Shown here piece by piece: positions 45,841 to 58,382 of a DNA stretch of 64,000 nucleotides. This DNA is from Chimonanthus salicifolius (lineage: Eukaryota > Streptophyta > Magnoliopsida > Laurales > Calycanthaceae). The notes beneath the pieces were generated by a model. That model saw nothing but the letters and a program-made list of their open reading frames with translations. It was not told the DNA's origin and searched no databases. Made by a program: the position numbers and the translations under genes. Within the stretch, counting starts at the first letter, position 1. Every line of letters starts with the position of its first letter. The DNA lies in the NCBI GenBank assembly GCA_013350335.1, contig CM023532.1, forward strand, positions 94,361,064 through 94,425,063, in the 5' to 3' direction.

Positions 45841-47346
45841 CCCATGTCCTTCTCCGAAAGCATCACAGTATACTTCATATCCCTTGCCTCTCTCCGGCAA
45901 AATCAGGATGGGAACGGTGATAAGCTTCTGTTTCAAATCCTAAAACCTTCGATTACACACATCCGACCATTCAAATTTGACTCCTTTCTCAGTTAATAGG
46001 GTGAGTGGAGCCGCAATATTGGAGAAGTCCATAATAAATTTCCGATATTAGCCAGCCAGTCCCACAAAGCTGCAGGTTTGGGTCACATTCTTTGGAGCTT
46101 TCTAGTCTCTAACCACTACTACTTTAGCCGGATCCACATTTTTCCCTTCTACTGATATGACGTGTCCCAAAAAGTTGACCTCGGATAGCCAGAACTCGCA
46201 CTTGCTTGCTTTGGCATACAACTGATTCTTCTTCATTGTGTCCAGAACTATCCTCAGATGCTCAACATGCTCTTCCCGACTGGTGGAATAAATCAAGATA
46301 TCGTCAATGAAGACAATTACGAACTTATCCAGTTAAGGATTGAATATTTTGTTCATCAGATCCATGAACATGGCTGGTGCATTGGTGAGTCCAAACGGCA
46401 TGACCACATATTCATATAGTCCATACCGAGTTCTGAAAGCTGTCTTTTCTATGCCCTCATCTTTGATGAGGATTTGATGGTAGCCTGACATAAGATCAAT
46501 TTTGGAGAAATGGCTGGAGCCTCTAAGTTGATAGAACAGATTATCTATTCTGGGCAGAGGGTACTTGTTCCTGACAGTCAACTGATTCAACTTCCTGTAA
46601 TACACACACATCCGAAGAGTACCATCTTTCTTATTTACAAACAATACCATTGCTCCCCAGGATGAGGTGTTGTGCTGGATGCATCCTATTCTGAGCAACT
46701 CATCAATTTGTTTCTTCAGCTCAGACATTTCTACTGGGACCATCCGGTAATGAGGCAATGATACATGAGTAGTGCTAGGATAGAGTTTAATCTCGAAGTC
46801 AATCTCCCGTTTTGGAGGAAAACCAGGGAGTTCGGTTGGAAATACCCCTGTGTAGTCTTTCACTACAGTAGGTAGTTTTTTCATTGGTGCCTTGTCTAGT
46901 CTGATGTTGTTTAGTACGAGATGGTTTATTTCTTCATGTAATCTCCTGGTCATAGGAATGCTCTGTCTGTTGGCATGTACAGTAAACTGTTTTCCCTCGG
47001 GTGACCAGAATATCATCCTGCGAAGATGAAAGTCAATACCGGCCTGGAAGGCAACCAACCAGTCCATGCCAAATATGATTTCGTATTCTGTCATCTCAAG
47101 TACCAGATAGTTGAATTTAAATCGGAACTTAGCAAGTTCAGTATCTACGGAGGTGCAGATTAGACCTAGTGATGTGTCCCCAACAGGGTATACAATAGTA
47201 AGTGCAATGGATAGTTGTTGTACTAAGATACCAGTAGCAGATATGAAGGTAGCAGATATAAAGGAGTGGGATGCTCCTGAATCAAATAATGCAATCGCAT
47301 AGGAACTACCAACTACTGCCATACCTTGAATCACTGAGTGATCCAC
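45841..47346 (-). pseudogene. Protease and reverse transcriptase of Tekay-type pol
   Basis: The frame 47346-46333 (337 codons) starts with the aspartic protease (FDSGASHSF, catalytic D22) and runs into [48 protein letters not shown] and [15 protein letters not shown] at 46333-46335 stops it eleven codons before the catalytic FIDD (46300-46311), which follows in the same phase with [10 protein letters not shown] and LGHVIS, as far as 46102. More stops follow to 45841, where the start of RNase H (GYEVYCDAFGEG) is cut by the solo LTR. RT copies the element RNA into DNA; this copy cannot make it without stop readthrough. Confidence 0.92.
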
Positions 47347-47479
47347 TGTCTCTGGAGGAGGAACTAAAGTATATAACCGTCCAAATCATGTCGGAATGGG
47401 TGCCCGTCCTGACTGGTTATGTGCCCTGGATACTTGCGACTGAGCTGGCCTGGCTGGAGGACGAAAAGAACCCTTGGAG

Positions 47480-47600
47480 TAAGGAGGTTTATTGTTCTGC
47501 GGACACTCCCTCTTCATATGGCCCGGCTAGCCACACTGATAACAGGTGATGACACCTGGAGGAGCCTAAGAGACTGGTCCGGATGTGGAAGGCTGACTGG
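47480..47600 (-). pseudogene. gag zinc knuckle with a nonsense codon
   Basis: Minus strand encodes CYQCG, a TAG, then PGHMKREC: a CX2CX4HX4C nucleocapsid knuckle with its sixth codon turned into a stop (about 47527-47529). The glycine- and proline-rich linker to the protease (NNKPPYSKGSFRPP) follows in phase. The knuckle normally binds element RNA. Confidence 0.8.
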
Positions 47601-48440
47601 GACAAAAACCACCAGTATAACCACTAGAGGCTGAGGGTCTCCCAAAGTTCGGTCTAAATTTCTTGTAAGGGAGAAAAGTATTTCCTCTGCACTGGCTTCG
47701 TCTGTTATACCCAAATCTGACTGTCTCTATCAGCTCTTGTTTGGCTATGCTGGCTCAACTGACCACTTCTGCCAAAGTAGTTGACTTGAAATTGGTGACT
47801 TTGGCTCTGATGCTTGGTTGAAAGCCAAGCTCAAACTTCCGGGTCTTTTTATATTCAGTGTCCACCATGTAAAGAGCATAACATGATAGACGAAGGAATT
47901 CCTGATAATATTTTACGATGGTCATGGTGCCCTGAACCAAGGTTATGAATGCCTGTGTCTGGCGTATTTTCTCCTCTTCTGGAAAGTAATGGTCTAGAAA
48001 CATCCCAGCAAACTGATCCTAAGTTATCTCTGTTTTATCTGCCGCTGGAATCTGCGATTGTCGATGTTCGATGACCTTCCACCATTTGTCGGCATCATCT
48101 ACAGTTGTGAGGTAGCCAACAGTATTCGACCCTGGTCATTGGTGATGTTGAACAACTTCAAGATCTTTGTGATATTCTCGATCCAATTCTCTGCTCCTAT
48201 GGGTCCCTCTTTCCCTTTGAAATAAGGGGGACGCTGCTGTTGGAAATCTCTAACCATGGCTCGGTCCTGAGATTTATTGGAGGTTGTGCCTCCATTGCCG
48301 TTCAGGTGTTGTTGTAGAACGGAGGTGACCACTGCCTGTACTAAGCCTTGTATCTCGGGAGGCACCTCAGGAATATTTAAGCTCTCCTGTTCCTCTTCCT
48401 GATGTGGGTTCGGTCGGGTATTTCTTCCTCTTGGAGGCAT
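47600..48440 (-). pseudogene. gag of the Tekay-type element
   Basis: Starts MPPRGRNTRPN at 48440 and reads 113 codons through PPYFKGKEGPIGAENWIENI to ATSQL (48099). After a frameshift it resumes at 48003-47755 with MFLDHYFPEEE, YYQEFLRLSCYALYMVD and AKVTNFKSTTLAEV, where a stop cuts it again. Forms the virus-like particle. Compared with 28669-29423 this copy keeps the start and has different lesions, so the two units decayed independently. Confidence 0.88.
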
Positions 48441-48909
48441 TTTTCCTAAGCCATTGAAACATCAGTTGACTTAGTTTGCTAATAGGAGCTTGTGTTCACA
48501 TACTTGAAGTTACACTTGATCATATAATCATAGGGAAAGAAAAGTTTGTTTAGTTCTTCTATAAATCACTTATGTTCCTTACTTGGGGAAATTACCTAAG
48601 TATCATCTTGTATTTCTCGTTTTGGGGAGATTTTCTAAGTATCACATGATGTTTCTTGTGGGAGGAACTACCTATTTCGCTATATTTGATAAATCTACAA
48701 TTTCTAGTGATTGTCCTTCCCTTGCTGTTGTTTTTCTCATCAAATGTTGTTCTAAGATTGAATGCTTACAGTATGATTCACATCAAAGTAAATTAATTCG
48801 GCCCACATGCAACAGACTCCGAAGAGTCTGTCAGTTGGGATTCTTATCTCTCAGTGAGACATGATATCGTACTAATCTTACTTTGCGAGATTTAACACTT
48901 CCGGTTTCC
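48441..48909 (-). other. Leader of the Tekay-type element, PBS deleted
   Basis: Matches 29424-29876. Where the other copy has GCTCTGATACCAACTGTAACGC, this one reads CCGGTTTCCCCCGCC; about 20 bases spanning the PBS and the LTR end are missing (around 48907-48912). This unit can no longer prime reverse transcription. Confidence 0.75.
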
Positions 48910-48996
48910 CCCGCCTTTTCTCACCTTCACAAAATCAGAGTATCTATATTTTTTTTTTTATAAACGAGTCAGAGAGAGGGTCGTCATGACGCAAGT
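48910..48996 (-). repeat. End of the 5' LTR of the Tekay-type element
   Basis: CCGCCTTTTCTCACC..AAATCAGAG...GGTCGTCATGACGC matches 29897-29980. Cut at 48996 by the insertion of the next element; the rest should lie beyond the window. Confidence 0.75.
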
Positions 48997-49092
48997 TGTA
49001 ACGCCCCGCCCTCTCCGAGATTCAGAGTCTAATAATTTTTTTTATAATAATAATATAATAACACTAGAAGAGAGCGGGCGGCGTCACGACGC

Positions 49093-49179
49093 GAGCTAAG
49101 TTCGGACTTCCAAAGTCCGACCCTTAACTGGCCACCCATGTGTGCATGGACTAAACCCATAATAAGAATCCACACATGG
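49093..49179 (-). other. Twin U5 stem-loops
   Basis: AGCTAAGTTCGGAC...GTCCGACCCTTAACT (49093-49129), then CCATGTGTG (49136-49144) with CACACATGG (49171-49179). TTCGGAC/GTCCGA here replaces TTCAGAC/GTCTGAA at 2813-2834, a paired change. Confidence 0.8.
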
Positions 49180-49639
49180 AACTAAACAAGTTATGCGGAA
49201 TAAACTAGACTAACTGCGGAATTAAACTGAATAGATAGCAAGTACAAGTCTCAATTATTAAAATAACTTAATCCAAACATCCATTGTCAACACCATAAAC
49301 AAACCATAGCAAAGTTTACTAGCTATTACATGTCCACAAAATATAACTCAAAAGACAGTAATAAAGAAATCCCAATCATCAATCAAACGCTTAAGCTTGG
49401 CTTCCTTCCTGGTCCTCGACCTTCTCTTTCCCTTTCCTCGTTCCTGCATTATCCTCTAAGGATAGAATTAGGGCGTTAGATCAACGTGCACAGTAGGTTC
49501 CCGATCAAAGCTACCACATGGTTAGTATATAAAACATGCATATATCATAGTATATGATAATAAAAAACATCTGAAATCAATGCTATGTATGTAATGCAAA
49601 TGTAATGAGTCCCACCCGTCACAGGTATACATAGCCATC

Positions 49640-50035
49640 AAGTTATTTCACAGTGTTCTTTCATTGGGACTCTCACGATAAGGTAATCCACAGTAATCGA
49701 AAGACTCTCATCATTGAGTTGTTTCACAGTGTTCTTTCATTGGGATTCTCACGATAAGGTAATCCACAGTAATCCTGATTTCCTGTGGAAAGACTCTCAT
49801 CATTGACTTGTTTCACAATGTTCTTTCATTGTGATTCTCACGACAAGGTAATCCACAGTAATCCTCATTTCCTGTGGAAAGACTCTCATCATTGAGTTGT
49901 TTCACAGTGTTCTTTCATTGGGGTTCTCATGACAAGGTAATCCGCAGTAATCCTCATTTCTTGTGGAAAGACTCTCATCACTGAGTTGTTTCACAATGTT
50001 CTTTCATTGGGATTCTCATGACAAGGTAATCCATA
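49640..50035 (-). repeat. Minisatellite, period about 89 bp, four to five units
   Basis: Units contain AAGACTCTCATCATTGAGTT, TTTCACAGTGTTCTTTCATT and AAGGTAATCCACAGTAATCC. Unit starts are near 49700, 49789, 49878 and 49968. A single related unit is at 60298-60375 in another LTR, so the array is a recent local expansion of the class C hairpin zone. Confidence 0.88.
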
Positions 50036-51622
50036 ATCATCACCCCATGCCATGCATGAGATGTCAATGAATATATGTCATTTACAATATATCTCATTAT
50101 TCAAAACCGATTGGAAACATAATATCAATAACAACATATCTCATAAAAACATGATAAAACCAAATATAACAGTGGTTACTAGTAGGTAGGAAACCTACGG
50201 AAACTTCGCTTAAGTTTCCGTTCGTTTTGAGCTTCACCCGTGTAATACCTCGGAAATTTTAAATCAATGAATATGTGGATATTATTTATTTTAGTGATGG
50301 AAATTGGGAATTTTAATGGAATAAATGTTAAGTGGATCAAAATTTGGGCAAAGGCCCAAGTATGGTCCAATGGACCATGGGTTGGATGAAATTCATTTAA
50401 TTGGTCAATAATGACTAATTGGGACAAGAATGGTCAAATTGGGTCAAATACCCATTTGGGACCCAATGGGTCAGGATAGTTAAGCTCTAAGGTAAATGGA
50501 TAGGAGGGAATTTAATTGGGCCATGGGCCCAATGGTGATCCAATAAGTGGGAACGGATGGAATGGGCTTAAATCACCTAAGTTAATGATAATATGATGAA
50601 GGTGACATGGCCAATTAGGACCCATCTCCACCTCACCAAGTGAGGTGGCATGTGGGCCAAAGATTGGTGGGGCCGGCCACCATGGTTGACTTGGTCAACC
50701 ATGGGTGGATTTCATAGAGGAAACTTAATGGAATTAATTTAAATGGGAACTAATTAGCTTAAGTTAATGATCCAATTAAATTAAATACTTAGGATAGTCA
50801 AGTGGGTCAAGGGGGAGTCAAAGAGACAAGTCAAGGGGTGGTTTCATCTCCTTGAAACCACCCAAAGAAACACAAGCCACCCAAACAAACACAAAATAAA
50901 CCATGTGCTTAAGTGGTGGTTTTATCTCAACCACCACCACTAAACACATTAACCCATGTGTGGTAGGTGGGGGACCTAATGATGGAGTTTAGCAACCAAA
51001 TGAGATAATTGTTATCTCATTCTTCACCCCTCTTCCATCACACGATCTCCCTCTCTTGCTTCATTTCAAAACCGTCACCTACATCCAACAAGAGAAGAAA
51101 AAGAAGAAAACTAAGAAGAGAAGAAGAGAAGAAGAAAAGAAAGAAGTGCAAGTAAGAGCCACCATTTCAAGACCAAGGAGGCTAGGCATTTTTCCCATCC
51201 TCTCCTCTCTTCCCTCTCTCAAATCTAACCCTACCTTAGCCAAACCCAGACCTTGGAGACTCCATCTTGATCAAGCATCTTAACCAAAAACATCAAGGAG
51301 AAGAAGAGAAGAGAAGGCTAAGGAGATCAAGAGGAGAAAGAAAAGCAGGAGGAGTCGTCGGATTGTAAGTAATTCTTAAACAAGAATTCTACATTTTTTT
51401 TTAGGGTTAAGAAGAGATTATGGAATCCATTTCTTGGATTTGGTGGTGGCCAAAACATCATAGGCCTTGGACCTCAAATCCATCCAATGGAAGGATGAGA
51501 AATGGACAAAATGGGAAAACCCTAAATGGGTACATTAAGTTAAGAAAAATAAATGGATTAAGGACATTATGTAGTTAATTTGATTAAGCATGGATGTATA
51601 TGTTTTTGGAATCATGGGCCAT

Positions 51623-52675
51623 AGGGTTCGGCCATGTAGTATGGCCGAACCCCATGGTAATAAATTGTGATTTTTAGGGTTTTAAAGAATGGAAGACATG
51701 GATGGTGATTAATGATTTTTAATGTTTTTTTTAAATGATTAAAAGTTGGTGATTTTTTAAAAGGAGTTTTACATAAGAAAAATCATGGAAGGATGATTTG
51801 TGACTTTAGGGTTTTAATGATAAAATGTGGTGATAATCTTAAAGGGGTTTAAATGAAGAAATGCATGGGAGATATGAATGATGTTAATGACCTCAAGAAT
51901 GGTAGATGGGGATGAACCCTATGGTGATGTGTTGGTAATGTAATGGGTGTGATATATGGAAATGGATGGAGAAGAGTGATAATTTTTAAATGGACTTTAA
52001 GTAGAGTAAATAATGTTTTAAAGGGATGGAAGTAATGGGAAAGCATAGACCATGGGAAAATTTTGATGGACTAAGTATTTTAGAACCATGGAAAACAAAT
52101 GGGGAATGTAGCTAAATTGATGGACTCAAAATATATTTAATGTTGATCAAAAGGAGTGATTTAAATGCATAATGTAAAACCCTTCATGGAAGGGCTTATG
52201 GTGGATTCAAATGTCCAAGAAAATGGGAAAAAGACATCATGGGTTCGGCCATACACCGTGGCCGAACCCATGACCCACTTGTAGGTCATTCTATGGGCTA
52301 AAAATTAGAATTTGTATGTGATTAAATTAATGGAAATGAGGCTAAGTTGAGGGCTGATTTTTGATAATCTTGTAACATAGTTAATGGTCATTAATGGATC
52401 TAAGTGGATGGATCAATTATGGACTTAATTATGCATGGATTAAATGAATGATTAATCATGGAAAGGAATAGTGGCAAAATGGTAAATATTGGCAAAATTC
52501 AAGAACCCCATGGGGGATGAACTTGGACTTGGACATTTTTATGATGACCTTAGGTGTAATCTATGAAACCTTGGGTGGCTGGATTTTAAACTCAAAAATT
52601 AAAATCATGAATGGATTAAATGGGACCCACAAACCTAGTTAGTGAGGTTCGACCATGGTGTATGGCCGAACCCCA
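51623..52675 (+). repeat. Class A hairpins, three copies; one with an inverted loop
   Basis: 51623-51653 (loop GTAGT), 52238-52272 (loop ACACC) and 52643-52675 (GGTTCGACCAT arm, decayed). The middle copy matches those at 10496 and 58348 in flanking sequence (ACATCATGGG before and CCCATGACCCA-like after) but has the complementary loop. Confidence 0.9.
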
Positions 52676-53687
52676 CTAAGGTATAATTTATGGCTTAAAA
52701 CTGGTTAAAAACCTGGACTGATTATTAATATGTAATAAGGTATCGGACGTCGCAAGCGCTACGCGATCGGCGACCGGATTCGTAAACGAAAACGCAAAGG
52801 GACGGTAGTCGGTATTCGGTAGGATTCCAACCTTTTTGTAAGCCGTGGATTATGTGTTATATGTTGGCTTTTTTAAATTTATTTTGATAATTATGTGATT
52901 GGTATTATGATGGGTTTTGAGGTTATGAATTATATGTTAATACTATGAATTCTATTTTAATGTTATGCATTATATGTTAAGGTTTTGTATTATATATTAA
53001 GGTTATGAGCTATATTATTACATAGCATAATGCACTTACATCTCATGCATGGCATGGGTGGGAAAATAAAGAAACCGGAGTCTATGCTCCGTCGGGACGA
53101 CCGAGAAGTAAACCTGGGGATAGCTTGATTTGCTATAACCGGAGTCCATGCTCCGTCGGGGCGACCGAGAAACAAACATGGGGACACCTTGACGAGGCCT
53201 TGTCGTCAAGGGGGATATGACATTGTATGATGGTATGGATGATGGTTGGGACACATGACACAGGCACCCATGGCATGGCATTCATTTATGGTTTTATTAT
53301 ATTGTTATCGGTATGCTTGTTATCACTAATCCATGTGCTAGCCCTACTCGGAGTCCTACTGGGCGCGTTGTCTAACGCCCTACTTCTACCCTAGCTGATG
53401 ACGCAGGAGACGGCGGAAACGGTGGACGCGACGAGAGCTAAGCTTAGGAGCTTGGGAAAGCGGCTACTTAGTTTATTTAAGTTTTATTTTGGAAATGTAA
53501 TTTAAGTAGCTTAGCTTGTCGGCATGTAATATTTTAGTTTTCTTGCTATGGTTTGGACTTTATCTTTGTATGTGATAATTTGAACTAATTTAGTGATTAA
53601 TGGTGTATCTTCCCTGCTATCTAAAACTGGTAGGATAGATTCTATTATAGCCCCTGCTTTAATGTTTATTTTCCTCAAGCTTACTTC

Positions 53688-53775
53688 TACGTGTGAACTG
53701 TCCTTCGTGGACTTAGTTCCACGCACACGTAGGTTTGGCCAGTTAAGGGCCGGGCTTTAGAAGCTCGGACTTAAT
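53688..53775 (+). other. Twin U5 stem-loops
   Basis: TACGTGTG (53688-53695) with CACACGTA (53724-53731), inner CGTGGA/TTCCACG; then AGTTAAGGGCCGGGCTT...AAGCTCGGACTTAATT (53740-53775). Confidence 0.8.
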
Positions 53776-53985
53776 TCGCGTCGTGACGTCCCGCGCCTTT
53801 GTTACTCTTCATTTTTTTTTAAAAAAAAAAATAGACTCTAATTTTAGTGTGAAAAGGGGCGGGCGTTACAACCTGATCACAACTTGCACGCCGTTCAAGT
53901 TCCATTACCTTGTGATGTAACAGTAAGTCAATCATACTATCATTTTAAATTTCCATTCACATCTTAAGACCCAAAAGCCTTCTTG

Positions 53986-55156
53986 TGGGGTTCGGCCATA
54001 CCCATGGCCGAACCTCATCAACTTAGGATTTAACCTCCCTTTTCATTTGATCTCTCTTTTATTTAATCCTTATTAAACATCATATACTGCAAAAATACCT
54101 TGGTAGGGTTTGTATATCCAATCCTATGATCATTCAACTTTGATCATTTCATCCATAATTACCTTTATGCCATTTAGGCTAACCTTTTGTTTAATTTTCC
54201 TTAAACACCAAGGTCCATATCCAAACCACCTTAGTGGGGTTCGGCCATACAACATGGCCGAACCTCACCACCTTAATTTGGTCCTTTACATCATTCATAT
54301 ATACATCTCTAATTCATTATGAATTAGCACTAAGTCCATCAAATAATCATTGATGCGGTTCGGCCACACTACATGGCTGAACCTCACTCTATGGATTTTA
54401 TCTCATATTCCACCATTTGATCAATTTATATTCATAACCAAGCCTAGATGATTCTTAACACAAAATCATAACACAATACATAAATCCCAACATGATCTTA
54501 ATCCAACAACCCCATAAAAACAGTCCATGGGGTTCAGCCATACTCATGGCCGAACCCCATGGTTTTCTTTGGCTCAATGCTTCCATTATTTATATACAAA
54601 TTAGGCTCTACTCGTTACCATAATAACCACATGGTTCAGCCATCCAATGGCCAACCCAAAACAGTAAACTTATATTCATTTAATTCCCATAAAAACACCA
54701 TAATCTTGTATGGTTTTTATCTCTCAAAACCAACAAAATCACCATATAATAATCATATGATTTCATGGGGTTCGGCCATACTCATTGGCCGAACCCTATG
54801 GCCTATACTTCAAACCTTTTTAACAACTACTTTGCCTCATCAAACATGTACCAACCTCCATAGTCTTACATGGTTTGTAGCCTTCAAAACCATCAACCTA
54901 CCAAATAAATTTCATGGGGTTCGGCCAACTTCTATGGTCCATGTTTTTCCATCTTTTACACCTCATCATACAATTTTAAACCATTGATTAATTCGGCCAT
55001 ACATGACCAAATCATGACCTCCAAATCCATGATTTATAATCCTTTATCTTGCATCTTAAAGACATACAATTCTCCATCATTTTTTGCATGGTTTTTAGCC
55101 TCCAAAAACCATCAAAATACCCAAATAAATCTCATGGGGTTCGTGGCCGAACCCAA
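53986..55156 (-). repeat. Class A hairpin array, seven copies plus a half-site
   Basis: 53986-54016, 54233-54266, 54352-54386, 54526-54561, 54633-54656 (decayed), 54763-54799 and 55134-55156. In the last the loop and inner arms are deleted (GGGGTTCGTGGCCGAACCC). A half-site, CATGGGGTTCGGCCA, stands at 54913. Loss of the loop or of one arm shows how hairpins decay. Confidence 0.88.
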
Positions 55157-56478
55157 TCATATCTTTTTACCACTTTAAACAACCTTTAACCAAGGTTTAG
55201 GTCCTTGATAAAATTGGCCATTCCATGGCCAATTCATGTTCCACTTAATCTAATTTATTAAGCAAAATTGTATGGAATTCTAACCAATTTCCTTTGCCTT
55301 TCCTCTTGCCTTTTGCTCCTTGCCTTCTTCCCTCTTGTTTCCTTCCTTCTTCCTTAGTTTCTAGCCGAAATTGTGCTTGATCAATGGTGAGAAACACTAA
55401 GGCTGATTCGGCCAAGGAGGGGTGTTCTTGAGAGAGAGAGGAAGGAAATGGAATTCTAAGGTTGCTTGGAGACAAAATTCGGCCAAATGGATGGTCTACC
55501 TCTTTTATGAATCAGCCACTAAATCCATTCATTTCCCTCATAACTTCTTGATCAAACCAATGGGATAGTTGGTGCCAACTAAGACACCCCTTGGCATCAA
55601 CCAATGCAACATTTGGCAACCCCATGTATCTCATCCAATCCCCATACTTTTCATTTAACACTTTGCATGGAAGCCCACACCACAAGTCCCCAGCGTGTGG
55701 GACTAGTCTTGTGTGGCTTGAGACCCATGCACCTCTTCATCTCCCCCTTTAACTCACTGAATTTACAGCCCCTTTGATTTCCATTTTGACTCACCCAACT
55801 CACAAGCCCAACTCACCACATTAAATGACACTCATTTAATGCACTTGAGTCAACTCATTTCTTAATTCAAAACCAACTCAATTCAGTCCCACTCAACCTG
55901 ATTTAACTCACAATTGAGCTCATTTGAGGGCCCACACGGTCAGCCATGGTCAACATGGTCAACCTGACCCATTGGGTCCCCATTTAGTTTGTTGACCCAT
56001 TTTGACGCCATGACCCATTTATGGGTTGTTTTAGCCATTTGCATTTGGTTTTCACATGTGCATCAAGCCTACCCATTTATGCTCCACTTAATTTCCAATC
56101 AATTCAGCTTAACCCCATTAAATTTGGGCTCACCAAATATTCTAATAAGTCCATTATGACCCATTGGGTCCCAATTGGGTCCTTTGACCCAATTAAACAT
56201 TTTGACCCAATTGATGTACATTACCTATCCAATCAAATTTGACATTTATAATATGCTCATATGGTCTTAATTTGAACAATGGGCCCCACTATTTCCTTAT
56301 TTACAATCCCATTTATTGAATTCACCAATCCAGGGGCATTTTCGTATTATTCCAATCATTGAAAAATTGGGGTGTTACAATGTAACGCCCCGCCCTTTTT
56401 CGCCCTTCCGAAAATCAATCTGAAAATTTCTTTTGAAAGAAACATAGAGTGAAAGAGAGCGGTCGGCGTCACGACGCG

Positions 56479-56564
56479 AGTTAAGTTCAGACTACTCAAG
56501 CCTAAACCTTAACTGACCACCCATGTGTACATGGACTACACCATGAAAGATAATACACACATGG
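56479..56564 (-). other. Twin U5 stem-loops
   Basis: AGTTAAGTTCAGAC with GCCTAAACCTTAACT (weakened), and CCATGTGT (56520-56527) with ACACATGG (56557-56564). Confidence 0.7.
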
Positions 56565-58347
56565 AACTAACAACAACTTGCAGAATAAACTAGACTAACT
56601 GCAGAATAGAATGACTAGATAGCAAGTAACAGTTTCAAATATTAATTAACCTAAACAACCAACCATTGTTAATAACCTAATCAAACCATAGCAAAGTATT
56701 AACTTATTACATGTCCACAAACTATAATTCAAATGACAGTAATAAAGAAATCCAGTTCAACATTCAAGCTCTTAGGCTTGGCTCTGTAATGGCCCGAAAT
56801 TTTTAAATCAATAAATATGTGGTTATTATTTATTTTTAATGGTGGAAATGGGAAATTTGATGGAATAAATGGTAAATGGACCAAAATTTGGACAAAGGCC
56901 CAACTAGGGCCCAATGGATTATGGATTGGATTGAAGTTTACTTAAAGGGTCAATGGTGGTCAATTGGGCCAAGAATGGTCAAATTGGGCCCAATACCCAT
57001 TTGGGACCCAATGGATCAAGATGATGTAAGCTTTAAGGTAAATGGGTAAGATGAAAATGTAATTGGGCCATGGGCCCAATGGTGATCCAATTGGAATGAA
57101 TTGAATGGGTTCAATTCACCTAAGTCAATTTGAAGTTGACCAAGGTAACATGGTCCAATGGGACCCACCTCCACCTGACCAAGTGAGGTGGAAAAGCCTA
57201 GGGTTGGCCGATAACCTCAAGATAAAAATCTTGAGACATCTAGTTCATCTCCACTCTCTCTCTCTCTCTCTCTCAAATCTAACCCTACCATGGCCAAACC
57301 CAAGCTTGGGGGTTTCTCATCTTAATCAAGCATCCTAGCCTATCAAACAAGGAGAGGAAGGAGAAAGGAGGCTAAGGAAGCTGACGAGAGTGGCAAAAGT
57401 CGGAGGAGGCATCGGATTGTAAGTATTTTCTTAAACAAGAAATTTTGGATTTTTAGGGTTTAAGATTTGGGATTCATTTTGTAAATTTAATGGTGGCCAA
57501 ATGATTTTATGCCATGGATTTTAAATCCATCAATTTGAAGGATGGAAAGTGGACAAAATCCTAATGGGTAAATTAGGGTTCGTTTAAGGAAAAATAAATG
57601 GATTAAGGAATGTAATGTAATTAAGTTATTAAGCATGGAATTATGTGGAATTGGAAGGTAATGTGTGATTTTCTTAGGGTTTTAAGGAATGGAGGACATT
57701 GTGTAATTTAAATTAATTAAGAATGGAAGCATGGAGAATGGTTTAGAATTTTAAGTGCTTAATGATTAAATGTTGCAAATTTTAAAAGAATTATGAGGGA
57801 GTTTATGAATGATGTGAATGATTTGGTGGCCTTAAAAAGGCATGAATGGACAATGAACCCTATGGTGATCCAATGGTGGACTAATGGTTATGAATTATGG
57901 AAAAATAAATGGGAAATGTGGGTGGTGTTGATGGACCAAAAGGGACCCAATGTTATTAGTTGAAATGGGAATATGGCTAGGTTTATGGACTTGAATGTGA
58001 TTAAGAATGATGATTTAAGTGTATAAATTAAACCCTTCATGGAAGGGCTTGTGATGGGTGCAAATGTAGTAAATAGGCCTAAGAAAATAATGGGAAATTG
58101 GGATGGACTAAGTATTTTGGAACCATGGAAAACAAATGGGGAATGTAGCTAAGTTGACGGACTCAAAATATATTTAATGATGGTGGTTTTGGAATGTACC
58201 AAAATGAACCTAGTGTTGATATTTGTAATGGACTCCAATGTAGTAAAAGATGAGGGTTTACGTGTGTGAATTAAACCCCTTCATGGAGGAATTTGTGATA
58301 AATTCAAATGTGTAACAATGGACCCAAGAAAAATGGGAAAAGGACAC

Positions 58348-58382
58348 CATGGGTTCGGCCATGGTGTATGGCCGAACCCATG
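58348..58382 (+). repeat. Perfect class A hairpin
   Basis: 15-base arms CATGGGTTCGGCCAT and ATGGCCGAACCCATG with loop GGTGT, identical to 10982-11016 and the complement of 39813-39847. It is the only class A copy retained in this LTR. Confidence 0.95.

Larger units (their letters stand above)
28440..48996 (-). mobile_element. Tekay/Del-type Ty3/gypsy chromovirus, tandem with shared LTR, heavily interrupted
   Basis: Read on the minus strand: LTR scrap (48996-48910), leader, gag (48440), protease-RT (47346-46102), RNase H (45900-45841 and 36028-35691), linker, integrase (33095-31973), chromodomain scrap, PPT, complete LTR (31801-29891), PBS, second leader, second gag (29423-28669), and LTR scrap (28668-28440). 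The LTR in the middle has a PPT on one side and a PBS on the other, so it serves two units. This is the product expected from unequal recombination between LTRs, followed by an internal deletion. Interrupted by 33096-35399 and 36029-45840; its upstream end lies beyond the window. Confidence 0.88.
50241..53870 (+). mobile_element. Solo LTR, hairpin-rich family
   Basis: TGTAATACCTCGG at 50241 to GGGCGGGCGTTACA at 53870, 3630 bp; TSD ACCCG (50236-50240) and ACCTG (53871-53875), one change. Class A hairpins 51623-51653, 52238-52272 and 52643-52675; class C 53187-53212 (CTTGACG/CGTCAAG); U5 stems 53688-53775. Confidence 0.92.
48997..56379 (-). repeat. 3' LTR of the second non-autonomous element
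   Basis: TGTAACGCCCCGCCC at 48997 to GGGGTGTTACA at 56379; own length about 3.75 kb without the solo LTR at 50241. U5 stems 49093-49179, 89-bp minisatellite 49640-50035, class A hairpins 53986-55156. Confidence 0.9.

Noticed and set aside
54559..54987. 142-codon frame on the plus strand
   Set aside because: It runs through two class A hairpins in an LTR. Not preserved in related LTRs and with no recognisable domain.
56370..56395. Head-to-tail LTR-LTR junction resembling an integrated 2-LTR circle
   Set aside because: The TACAA duplication at 62662-62666 shows a normal insertion of one LTR at the edge of another.
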